Positions 23,169 through 30,690 of a stretch of 32,396 nt of DNA are shown here, piece after piece (positions within the stretch are counted from its first letter, which is position 1; each line of letters opens with the position of its first letter). Source of the stretch: Methylobacterium sp. Leaf118 (GTDB lineage Bacteria; Pseudomonadota; Alphaproteobacteria; Rhizobiales; Beijerinckiaceae); contig NZ_CAKLBV010000052.1 in assembly GCF_920984675.1 (NCBI RefSeq), positions 1 through 32,396 on the forward strand. The letters are read 5' to 3'. The notes beneath the pieces are model-generated. The model saw only the letters and a list, made by a program, of their open reading frames with translations. It had not been told where the DNA came from and ran no database searches. The position numbers and the translations under genes are program-made.

Positions 23169-24466
23169 AGGCGCCCCGTCCGGTTTGGCCGAGCAGCCTG
23201 CGGAGCCGCCTCTTCCTGATCTTGCTCGCGGGCCTCCTCACCGCCCAGCTCCTCTCCTTCGCCATCATGAACGTGGAGCGAGACCAGACCGCGCGCACCG
23301 TCATGCTCACGACGCTTCAGCGCGACGTCGCCGTCGCGGTGGCGCTACTCGATCGCCTGCCTGCTGCCGAGCGGCCCGACTGGCTCCCGCTCCTCGACCG
23401 GCCGACCTATCGCTTCGTGCTCGGCCCCGGCTCACCGGGCTCGGCTGCGCTCTCGTCCCGCCTGACGATGATCGCTGACGAGATCCGCGCTGCCCTGGAA
23501 CCGCGTTTCCTTGTCCGGTTCGACGCGGTGCCGGGGACGCCGGAGCGGCTCCAGGGCCACGTCGCCCTCGGCGACGGCGCGGCGCTCACCATCGCGGTCG
23601 AGCCGGCGTTGCGGCCCGTGGCGTCGTGGCTGCCGGTGGCCCTGGCCGTGCAGGTGCTCGTGCTCATCGGCTGCGCCTGGATCGCCGTTCGGCTCGTTGT
23701 CCGGCCGCTGACCCGCTTCGCTCGGACCGCCGACACGCTGGAGCCCGGCCGGCCGGCCACGCCCTTCGCGGAGACAGGGCCCGATGAGGTCGCGCGCGCC
23801 GCCCGGGCCCTCAACGCCATGCAGGAGCGCGTGTCCCGTCACCTCGACGAGCGCGTCCGCATCCTCGCGGCGATCTCCCACGATCTCCAGACCCCGATCA
23901 CCCGGATGCGGCTGCGCGTGGAGACAGGCACCGAGGGTGCCGAGCAGGACCGGCTCCTCGCAGATCTAGAGGCGATCGAGGCCCTCGTCCGAGAAGGAAT
24001 CGACTACGCCCGCAGCGTGCACGGCGCGGTCGAGCCGCCGACGCGCCTCGATCTCCGCGCCTTCGTCGAGAGCATCATCTTCGACTACCAGGATACCGGG
24101 CGCGACGTCGCGGTCTCCGCCCTGCCGGAGGTCACGGTCACGACACGCCCGCAAGCCCTGCGGCGGATCCTGACCAACCTGATCGACAACGCAATCAGAT
24201 ATGCCGGCCGAGCGGAGCTCGCCCTGCGAGTCGCTGACGGCCGGATCAGCATCGCGGTCCGGGATCGCGGACCTGGCATCCCCGCGGATCAGCTCGACGC
24301 CGTCCTGCTCCCCTTCGTACGGCTGGAGGCCTCGCGCAGCCGCGAGACCGGCGGTACGGGCCTCGGCCTCGCGATCGCCGAGCAGCTCACCTCTGCGATC
24401 GGCGGGCGGCTCACGCTTAGAAACCGCGCCGGCGGCGGCCTGGAGGCCGCCGTCACCCTGTCCTGA
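23165..24466 (+). CDS. HAMP sensor histidine kinase
   Basis: A 433-residue membrane kinase, partner of the preceding regulator. Membrane segments at ~15-36 and ~155-177 enclose a periplasmic sensor of ~120 residues. HAMP follows (RLVVRPLTRFARTADTLEPG). The dimerisation box is ISHDLQTPITRMRLRVE with phospho-acceptor His239, and the ATP-binding domain has N box LTNLIDNAIRYA, G1 DRGPGIP and G2 GGTGLGLAIAEQL. The build matches the EnvZ/RstB type. The signal is unknown; the nearby dipZ hints at redox or envelope stress, but this is only context. Confidence 0.9.
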   Translation: MKAPRPVWPSSLRSRLFLILLAGLLTAQLLSFAIMNVERDQTARTVMLTTLQRDVAVAVALLDRLPAAERPDWLPLLDRPTYRFVLGPGSPGSAALSSRLTMIADEIRAALEPRFLVRFDAVPGTPERLQGHVALGDGAALTIAVEPALRPVASWLPVALAVQVLVLIGCAWIAVRLVVRPLTRFARTADTLEPGRPATPFAETGPDEVARAARALNAMQERVSRHLDERVRILAAISHDLQTPITRMRLRVETGTEGAEQDRLLADLEAIEALVREGIDYARSVHGAVEPPTRLDLRAFVESIIFDYQDTGRDVAVSALPEVTVTTRPQALRRILTNLIDNAIRYAGRAELALRVADGRISIAVRDRGPGIPADQLDAVLLPFVRLEASRSRETGGTGLGLAIAEQLTSAIGGRLTLRNRAGGGLEAAVTLS

Positions 24467-24486
24467 CGCCGGTCTTTTTCCCGGCG
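24467..24486. terminator. Hairpin between convergent genes
   Basis: CGCCGG and CCGGCG form a 6-bp stem around TCTTTTTC directly after the kinase stop and ten bases before the end of the convergent ABC-F gene. Position suggests a two-way terminator; the T-run is in the loop, not after it. Confidence 0.35.
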
Positions 24487-24495
24487 GACGACCGA

Positions 24496-26097
24496 TCAGC
24501 TGGACCTGTCGGCGAGATCGTCGAGGGCGAGCCACCGGGTGATCCGCAGCGCGCGCAGAAAGGCCTCGTCGTGGCTGACCACCAGGAGAGCGCCGTCGTA
24601 GGTGGCGAGCCCGGTCTCCACAGCCTCGACGGCCTCAAGGTCGAGGTGGTTGGTCGGCTCGTCGAGAATCAGCAGCTGCGGCGGATTGGCATTGCCGAGC
24701 ACGCAGGCTAGCGCAGCGCGAACCTGCTGCCCTCCACTCAGCGCCGCGACGGGCCGATCCGCGGCGGCAGACCTGAACTGGAACCGCGCCAGGGCCGCCC
24801 GGCATCCGTTGGCGTTCTCCCCCGGATTGAGGCGGGCGAAGTTCTCCACCACGGTCTGGCCGGAGTCGATGACGCTGAGCCGCTGATCGAGCCGCGCGGC
24901 GCGCACGCCGATGGACACGCGCCCTGACCAGGGCGCGAGGCGGCCCGCGACGAGGTCGAGGAGCGTCGATTTCCCAGCTCCGTTGCGCCCGGAGATCGCG
25001 ACGCGCTCCGGTCCGGAGATCGTGAGAGACACGTCCTCCAGAACGGGCTGTCCCGGGCGATGCCCGAAGGTCACTCGCTCGACGGAAAGAACGGTCTTGG
25101 CGGCATGCAGACCGCTCGACGGGACCGCGATCGAGACCGCCTTCACGGCCTGGATGCGGCTGCGGGCTTCCTCGAGCTGCTGGCGCGCCTCTGTGCACTG
25201 CCGCTCCGCCGCGCGTGCGCTGCCACCAGCCGACTTCTCAGCATTGTCCCTGCGGGCGCCAACCAGAATGCGAGGAAGGTCGCCACGTGCACCCCGGCGC
25301 TGTCCGGCCGCGTCGCGCTGCTGCTGGCGTTCGAGTGTCTCCTGCGTCCTTCGTGCAAGGTCCGCCGTCCGCTTCTCCGCCACGGCGAGATCGTGCTCGG
25401 CCGCAGCGATTCTGACGGCCTTGGCGTCCTGGTACGCGTCGAAGTTCCCCTGATAGCGGCTCGCCCCGGCGGGTGAGAGTTCCACGATGGCGTCCATGGC
25501 GTCGAGCAGGGCGCGGTCGTGGCTGACCACGATGGTGCCCGCACGCCAGTCCTTCAGCAATGCGTGGACGGCCTGCCGCCCGTCGCGATCGAGGTCGTTG
25601 GTCGGCTCGTCGAGGAGGAGGAAATCCGGCCGCGCGAAGGTTGCGGCCGCCAGTGCGGCGCGAGCGCGCTGGCCGCCGGACAGCCGCCTGAGCGGCGTTT
25701 CGGGGCTCACCGGCACGCCCATGCGGGCAAGCGCCTGTGTAAGCCGCTCCTCCAGCGTCCAGTCGGCCTCGGCAAGCTCCTCGGCCGTGGCCGCGCCGGT
25801 TTCGGCGCGCCTGAGCAGCGTGAGAGCAGCCGTCGCGCCGAAGAGATCGGCGACCGTCTCGTGGGACGGGAGGCTCGCGAACTGGCGCAGCACCGCGACC
25901 GAACCCTGGACGATAACGCGGCCGCTCGTCGGGCGCAGCCGTCCTGCCATGAGGCTCAGGAGGGTGCTCTTACCGACGCCGTTGCGGCCGACGATGCCAA
26001 TACATTCCTGCGCGAAGCTGGCCGTGATGCCGGTGAGAACAGGGCGTCCGTCAGGTGCGGACCACGCGACGTTCTGAAGGGAGAGGTGTGCTGACAT
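24496..26097 (-). CDS. ABC-F family ATPase
   Basis: A 533-residue protein with two ABC ATPase domains and no membrane part. First domain: Walker A GIVGRNGVGKST, signature LSGGQRARAALA, Walker B LLLDEPTNDLD. Second: AISGRNGAGKST, LSGGQQVRAALA, LLILDEPTNHLD. A charged linker (coiled coil with AAEHDLAVAEKRTADLARRT) joins them, as in ABC-F proteins that bind the ribosomal E site and either regulate translation or protect from antibiotics. ATG 26097 is chosen over 26121 since the family starts at MSAHLSLQNV. The subtype (Uup, EttA or resistance factor) cannot be set from sequence reading alone. Confidence 0.9.
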   Translation of the reverse strand: MSAHLSLQNVAWSAPDGRPVLTGITASFAQECIGIVGRNGVGKSTLLSLMAGRLRPTSGRVIVQGSVAVLRQFASLPSHETVADLFGATAALTLLRRAETGAATAEELAEADWTLEERLTQALARMGVPVSPETPLRRLSGGQRARAALAAATFARPDFLLLDEPTNDLDRDGRQAVHALLKDWRAGTIVVSHDRALLDAMDAIVELSPAGASRYQGNFDAYQDAKAVRIAAAEHDLAVAEKRTADLARRTQETLERQQQRDAAGQRRGARGDLPRILVGARRDNAEKSAGGSARAAERQCTEARQQLEEARSRIQAVKAVSIAVPSSGLHAAKTVLSVERVTFGHRPGQPVLEDVSLTISGPERVAISGRNGAGKSTLLDLVAGRLAPWSGRVSIGVRAARLDQRLSVIDSGQTVVENFARLNPGENANGCRAALARFQFRSAAADRPVAALSGGQQVRAALACVLGNANPPQLLILDEPTNHLDLEAVEAVETGLATYDGALLVVSHDEAFLRALRITRWLALDDLADRSS

Positions 26098-26218
26098 GCG
26101 ATGAAAGATCCCTGGCGACAAGGCGGTTCGGCATTGCGGTCAGGGACAGTCTCATCGGCGTCAGCGCTCCCACGGGTGGCCCGTGCATACCCTCAGCAAG
26201 ATTCTTGCGCAACCATTA

Positions 26219-26234
26219 TTGACTGATCGTTCCA
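26219..26234. promoter_or_regulatory. TetR operator copy 1
   Basis: TTGACTGATCGTTCCA, an imperfect dyad centred on GATC, 20 bases before the tetR ATG. It matches copy 2 (26847-26862) at 13 of 16 bases. Binding here would let the regulator repress itself. Confidence 0.65.
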
Positions 26235-26254
26235 GAATAAGCTAGGAGTGTTTG

Positions 26255-26821
26255 ATGGCAAGGCCGAAGTCATTCGATAGGGAAATCGCGCTCGACGCAG
26301 CGCTCGGCGTGTTCCGCGAACACGGCTTCGAGGGCACCTCGGCCGAGATGCTCGTGGAGGCGATGAAGATCGGCCGACAGAGCCTGTATGACACCTTCGG
26401 GGATAAGTGGCGTCTCTATCAGGCCGCCTTGGAGCGCTATTGTCAGACCGAGGGACAAGCCCATATCGCGGCTTTGCGCGAGCCATCGCGAGCTTACGAC
26501 GGGCTCCGCGCGATGGTCGAGCGGGTCGTAGCGGATGCCCACCAAGCCTGTCTCGGCGTCGGCTCGACTTGCGAGTTCGGGCAGTCCAAATCAGAACTGA
26601 ACACGATCAAGGTCGCGGCTGATCACGTGTTGCGGACAGCGATCACCGAGCGGGTTCGTGCGGCTCAATCCGATGGTGATGTCGCCGTTGACCTGCAACC
26701 GGACGAGGTCGTGGACTTCCTGTACGCGGCGTTCGCCGGAATGCGTGTTGCCGCGCGCGGCGGCGCCGCGCCGTCGCAGCTAGACGCCCTCGGACGGACC
26801 ACTCTCCGGGCGCTGCGTTGA
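26255..26821 (+). CDS. TetR/AcrR-family repressor
   Basis: A 188-residue regulator. ATG 26255 with AGGAG seven bases upstream is preferred over TTG 26252. N-terminal HTH: ARPKSFDREIALDAALGVF, then GFEGTSAEMLVEAMKIGRQS and LYDTFGDKWRLYQAAL, the classic TetR DNA-binding domain. The C-terminal part (TCEFGQSK, VADHVLRTAITERVRAAQSD) resembles the ligand-binding domain of the YcdC/AcrR-like group. The two flanking operators (before itself and before the SDR gene) make it the local repressor of both; the ligand is unknown, probably a reactive or toxic small molecule handled by the SDR. Confidence 0.9.
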   Translation: MARPKSFDREIALDAALGVFREHGFEGTSAEMLVEAMKIGRQSLYDTFGDKWRLYQAALERYCQTEGQAHIAALREPSRAYDGLRAMVERVVADAHQACLGVGSTCEFGQSKSELNTIKVAADHVLRTAITERVRAAQSDGDVAVDLQPDEVVDFLYAAFAGMRVAARGGAAPSQLDALGRTTLRALR

Positions 26822-26846
26822 GCCGCGCTCTTTTTTTGGTCAATTA

Positions 26847-26862
26847 TTGAACGATCATTCCA
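26847..26862. promoter_or_regulatory. TetR operator copy 2
   Basis: TTGAACGATCATTCCA, imperfect dyad TnGAAnGATCnTTCnA, 17 bases before the SDR start and just after TTTTTTT. Same pattern as copy 1, placing the SDR under the TetR protein. Confidence 0.7.
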
Positions 26863-26879
26863 CTAAGGGATCAGGAACG

Positions 26880-27620
26880 ATGGCTCGGAAGAGGACGGGG
26901 ACAAGCAAGTCTGCCCTGGTGTTCGGCGGCTCGCGCGGCATCGGTGCCGCGATCGTGTCGAGGTTGGTCGCCGATGGCTACGCGGTGGCGTTCACCTACG
27001 CGGCGAGCACAGATTCGGCGCACAGACTCGTCGAGGAGATTGATGCCGGTGGCGGCGAGGCGGTGGCCATCCGAGCCGACAGTGCCGACCCGGCGGCGAT
27101 CCGTACCGCCGCAATCAAGGCCCACGAGCATCTCGGGACGCTCGACGTGGTCGTCGTCAATGCCGGCATCATGAGGCTCGGAACGATCGAGGCAACGTCG
27201 CTCGACGATCTCGATCTGATGATCGACGTCAATGTGCGCGGTGTATTTCTCGCGATCCAGGCGAGCCTGCCGCACATCGCCGACGGCGGTCGCGTCATGA
27301 CGATTGGCAGTTGTGTCGCAATCAGGACCGGCTTCCCGGGATCGAGCGTCTACCAGTTCACGAAGGCGGCGGTTGCGGCGATGGTGAAGGGGCTGGCACT
27401 CGATCTGGCCCCGCGTCGGATCACCATCAACAATCTTCAACCGGGCCCGACGGACACGGACATCAATGCCGGAGCCCTCGAAGCCTTGTCAGACAAGAGT
27501 CCGCTGAAGCGCGTCGCCGATCCTGCAGAGATTGCTGGGCTCATATCGTACCTCGCGCGGGACGAGGCTCGATACATGACTGGTACGAGCCTCACGATCG
27601 ATGGCGGCTTCACTCTTTGA
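26880..27620 (+). CDS. Short-chain dehydrogenase/reductase
   Basis: A 246-residue NAD(P)-dependent oxidoreductase of the classical SDR family. ATG 26880 has AGGA just upstream; an earlier in-frame start would lie inside the operator. Cofactor site GGSRGIG (16-22), structural NAG (94-96), catalytic Ser144 region and Tyr158-x3-Lys162 (YQFTK), and C-terminal GTSLTIDGGFTL. The length is standard. TetR-SDR pairs of this type are common and inducible by the SDR's substrate or a related electrophile. The arginine near the cofactor loop is not obvious, so NAD or NADP preference is left open. Confidence 0.9.
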   Translation: MARKRTGTSKSALVFGGSRGIGAAIVSRLVADGYAVAFTYAASTDSAHRLVEEIDAGGGEAVAIRADSADPAAIRTAAIKAHEHLGTLDVVVVNAGIMRLGTIEATSLDDLDLMIDVNVRGVFLAIQASLPHIADGGRVMTIGSCVAIRTGFPGSSVYQFTKAAVAAMVKGLALDLAPRRITINNLQPGPTDTDINAGALEALSDKSPLKRVADPAEIAGLISYLARDEARYMTGTSLTIDGGFTL

Positions 27621-27807
27621 GCCGCAAAGCATCGGCATAGCGGATAAGGATACACGCAGCCCCGATGAGGTAACGGCTGACCTTGTAAGCGTCTGTATCC
27701 AGACGGCGCCGGCCATACAGAACCTCACGCGGGCCTGCTCCATCCCACACACTCGGGACATGCCGCATCCCCAATCGTCGCGTCATCAGCATCATGGAGG
27801 ATCAGAC
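27621..27807. other. Spacer, possible transposase C-terminal remnant
   Basis: 187 bases between the SDR and the exported hydrolase. On the minus strand a short frame (27610-27795) reads RRLDTDAYKVSRYLIGAACI then LIRYADALRL, which resembles the C-terminal end of an IS transposase, but too little is left for a family call. The plus-strand gene's GGAGG is at 27795-27799. Confidence 0.25.
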
Positions 27808-28860
27808 ATGACTGAACAGGAACGCTGGACCCGCAGAAACTGGATGAAGACGGCCGCAGCACTCGTGCTGTCAGGACCTGCGTTGCACGCAGCCGCGGCT
27901 GCCGGACAATCGGCGACGGCGCCGTCCGACACGCTCTCGACTGCCACAGGTGGCTCGAAGACGTCTTTCGCCCCCTTAAAGCAGGTCGCCGCCGGAGATC
28001 TGAACATCGCCTATGTCGAGGTCGGCCCCTCAAACGGGCGACCGGTTCTGCTGCTCCACGGCTGGCCCTACGACATTCACAGCTACGTCGACGTCGCTCC
28101 CGCGCTGGCCTCCGCGGGCTACCGGGTGCTGATCCCCTACCTCCGCGGGTACGGTGCCACCCGCTTTATCTCAGATACGACGCCGCGCAACGGGCAGCAG
28201 GCAGCCCTCGCCGTCGATGCGCTGGAGTTCCTAAACGCCTTGAAGATCGAGACGGCGCTCGTCGCGGGCTACGACTGGGGCGCGCGGACCGCCTGCATCC
28301 TGGCCGCGCTCTGGCCGGAGCGTTGCAAGGGTCTCGTCTCGGTCAGCGGCTACCTGATCGGCAGCCAGCAGGCGAACGCGATGCCATTACCGCCGAAGGC
28401 CGAATTGCAATGGTGGTATCAGTTCTATTTCACGACCGAGCGGGGCCGCGAGGGATACGCTCGCTACACGCGCGACTTCGTCCGGCTGATCTGGGAGCTG
28501 GCCTCGCCCAGATGGCAGTTCGGCGATGACACCTTCGCCCGCTCGGCCCCTGCCTTCGAGAACCCGGACCACGTCGCCATCTCGATCCACAACTATCGCT
28601 GGCGGCTGAACCTCTCGGCGGGAGAGGCCCGCTTCGACGAGACCGAGCGCAAACTGGCCGCGTTCCCGACGATCGGCGTGCCGACGATCACGATGGAGGG
28701 CGACGCCAACGGGGCGCCCCATCCCGAGCCGGCCTCCTACGCGAAGAAGTTCACGGGTCGCTACGAGCACCGCCTGATCACCGGCGGCATCGGGCACAAT
28801 CTTCCGCAGGAGGCACCGCAGGCCTTTGCCCGCGCGGTGATCGACGTCGATGGCTTCTGA
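27808..28860 (+). CDS. Exported epoxide-hydrolase-like alpha/beta hydrolase
   Basis: A 350-residue protein. ATG 27808 has GGAGG eight bases upstream. The N-terminus has twin arginines (TRRNWMKTAAALVLSG) and an alanine-rich region, consistent with a Tat signal peptide. The core is an alpha/beta hydrolase with HGWPYDIHSYVDVAPAL (oxyanion HGWP, 84-87) and nucleophile elbow GYDWGAR: the nucleophile is Asp156, not Ser, as in epoxide hydrolases and haloalkane dehalogenases. Further acid in MEGDANG and base in GGIGHNLPQEAP. It overlaps the cytochrome P460 gene by 11 bases. Likely substrate: an epoxide or organohalide in the periplasm; this is inference from the Asp nucleophile. Confidence 0.82.
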   Translation: MTEQERWTRRNWMKTAAALVLSGPALHAAAAAGQSATAPSDTLSTATGGSKTSFAPLKQVAAGDLNIAYVEVGPSNGRPVLLLHGWPYDIHSYVDVAPALASAGYRVLIPYLRGYGATRFISDTTPRNGQQAALAVDALEFLNALKIETALVAGYDWGARTACILAALWPERCKGLVSVSGYLIGSQQANAMPLPPKAELQWWYQFYFTTERGREGYARYTRDFVRLIWELASPRWQFGDDTFARSAPAFENPDHVAISIHNYRWRLNLSAGEARFDETERKLAAFPTIGVPTITMEGDANGAPHPEPASYAKKFTGRYEHRLITGGIGHNLPQEAPQAFARAVIDVDGF

Positions 28861-29374
28861 TCTCCGCATGCGCCTGCGCCTGCTGGTCCCGGCCGCTCTC
28901 GTCCTCTCGGGTATCGCCCTCGCCGCGGCGGCCGCTCTCGCGCAGCCGACGCCGCGGCCAGCCTCGCCGATCTTCGGCGTCACGATCCCTGACGGCTATC
29001 GGTCCTGGCATCTCATCGCACCGGCTCTCGAGGCGGAGCCGCTCAACGAGCTGCGCGCCGTCGTCGGCAACGACATCGCGGTGAAGGCCTATGCTCGCGG
29101 CACTCTGCCGTTCCCCGACGGTACTGTCCTGGTGAAGCTCGCCTGGAAGCACGTCCCCTCGCCCGAGTTCGAGCCGGCCACCGTGCCGGGCCGGGCAACC
29201 ACCGTGCAGGTGATGGTCAAGGATGCCATGCGCTACCCTGAGACGGGTGGGTGGGGGTTCGGACGCTTCGTCAATGGCGAGCCGGTCGACGAGGCGCAGC
29301 ACCAGACCTGCTTCGCCTGCCACGAAGCGCGTGTGAAGGAGCGCGACTTCGTCTTCACGCGCTATGCCCGCTGA
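28850..29374 (+). CDS. Cytochrome P460-family protein
   Basis: A 174-residue exported haem protein. The start at ATG 28850 overlaps the previous gene; ATG 28868 is an alternative and leaves the signal peptide (LLVPAALVLSGIALAAAAAL, cleavage after ALA near residue 31) intact. The fold signature FGVTIPDGYRSWHLIAP, KAYARGTLPFPDGTVLVKLA and GGWGFGRFVNGEP matches the cytochrome P460 family, and CFACHEA provides the c-type haem site (Cys154, Cys157, His158). P460 proteins oxidise hydroxylamine or handle NO in related systems. It probably sits in the periplasm with the hydrolase upstream. Confidence 0.8.
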   Translation: MASDLRMRLRLLVPAALVLSGIALAAAAALAQPTPRPASPIFGVTIPDGYRSWHLIAPALEAEPLNELRAVVGNDIAVKAYARGTLPFPDGTVLVKLAWKHVPSPEFEPATVPGRATTVQVMVKDAMRYPETGGWGFGRFVNGEPVDEAQHQTCFACHEARVKERDFVFTRYAR

Positions 29375-30491
29375 GGCCTCGACCGCCGGGCGTGTCCTGT
29401 CCGGCGGCTTGGTATACCATGATGCCGTGCGTTCTTCCCGCGTCGGCTTCTGGATTGTCGCACCCGCCATAGGCATGCTGGCGGGGCTGCTCTACGGCCT
29501 CATCTTCGAGATCGAGCTTCTGGTCTCCGCCATCCGGGGCGCCTTCATCGGTGCGCCCGTCCTCCTGTACGAGCGCGGCCTCCTGTTCCAGGCTTGGCGG
29601 ACCCTCGTCCGCCGTGCCGCGACCCCGATCTTCGTTGTGGCGACGCTCGCCACCTATATCGCGATGATCGCCGTCGGTAATGCAGGCGCCGGGACGATCC
29701 TGCACCACGCGTTCGGCTACATGCCGAACCCGCGCGTCGCGATGTTGATGTCGGATGCCGGTCTCGCCTACGCGCTCGCGATCTCCGCTCTGGCCGCCTT
29801 CGTCTTCCGTATACGCGATCTGATCGGCCCGCGCGTCTTCGCGAACCTGCTGATCGGCCGCTATCATCGGCCGATCAGCGAGGAGCGCATCTTCCTCTTC
29901 CTCGACGTCGCGGGCTCGACGCGCTTTGCCGAGCGGCACGGGGACCTGGCGGCCCAGCGCTACCTCGGCGCGATCTTCGGCGCGCTCGCCTTGCCGGTGC
30001 AGCGCTCGCGAGGCTCCATCGACGATTACGTCGGCGACATGGCTTTGGTGAGCTGGACGATGGAGCAGGGAACGCGGGATGCGGCCTGTCTGCGCTGCGT
30101 GTTCGATTTCGCTGAGGTTATCGCTGCCGACGCCGAGCGATGGCTGACAGAGTTCGGCCAAGTCCCGGACTTCCGCGCCGCGCTGCATTGCGGCTCCGTC
30201 GTGACAGCCGAGATCGGGCTGGAGCGCCACAAGATCGCGTATTTCGGCGACACGCTGAACACGACGAGTCGTCTTGAATCCGTCGCGAAGGAACTTGGCG
30301 TCTCCATCCTGGTTTCGGGCGACCTGCTCGATCGGCTCGGCACGCTGCCGGGTACCATCATCGTCGAGGATCTGGGCTCGCGTACCGTGCGTGGACGCCA
30401 TGAGCCACTCCGTCTTGCAGCCGTTCACGACGGCTCTAGGCCGAGCTCTCCGATGCAGGCCTCCTCGATGCACGGCACCGAAACGAGCTGA
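29364..30491 (+). CDS. Membrane class III adenylate/guanylate cyclase
   Basis: A 375-residue protein overlapping the P460 gene by 11 bases. About four membrane segments lie in residues 25-160 (for example VGFWIVAPAIGMLAGLLYGL and AYALAISALAAFVF). The cytoplasmic class III cyclase domain follows from ~170: first metal Asp in FLFLDVAGSTRFAE, second in IDDYVGDMALVSW, and the catalytic Asn/Arg in FGDTLNTTSRLES. It would make cAMP or cGMP in response to an envelope signal. The substrate-defining residues were not settled by eye. Being translationally coupled to a hydrolase and a haem protein is unusual and suggests a shared signal. Confidence 0.85.
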   Translation: MPAEASTAGRVLSGGLVYHDAVRSSRVGFWIVAPAIGMLAGLLYGLIFEIELLVSAIRGAFIGAPVLLYERGLLFQAWRTLVRRAATPIFVVATLATYIAMIAVGNAGAGTILHHAFGYMPNPRVAMLMSDAGLAYALAISALAAFVFRIRDLIGPRVFANLLIGRYHRPISEERIFLFLDVAGSTRFAERHGDLAAQRYLGAIFGALALPVQRSRGSIDDYVGDMALVSWTMEQGTRDAACLRCVFDFAEVIAADAERWLTEFGQVPDFRAALHCGSVVTAEIGLERHKIAYFGDTLNTTSRLESVAKELGVSILVSGDLLDRLGTLPGTIIVEDLGSRTVRGRHEPLRLAAVHDGSRPSSPMQASSMHGTETS

Positions 30492-30690
30492 CGCAAGCTC
30501 CGCATTTCAGAATATTCGAACCGAAAGATCTTCATGGGGGCCTTTCGGCCGGGAGGCGCCTCACGTGATGCTGCCGCCATGGCAATGGCCCGACCATTCG
30601 CAGGGCCTATGCGCAGAGTCCGCTTCTCGGCCAGGAGCCAAGGTCCGGAAGTGGCGCACAGCCGACCAACTGGCATGCGAACTTCTGACC
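30492..30690. other. Spacer before IS1182 element
   Basis: About 200 bases after the cyclase gene. Several short frames exist on both strands (for example RAIAMAAASREAPPGRKAP on minus) but none has a start with a ribosome-binding site or a recognised family. I see no supported feature. Confidence 0.4.

Noticed and set aside
29355..30473. 372-codon minus-strand frame over the cyclase
   Set aside because: Antisense of the adenylate cyclase; no motif.
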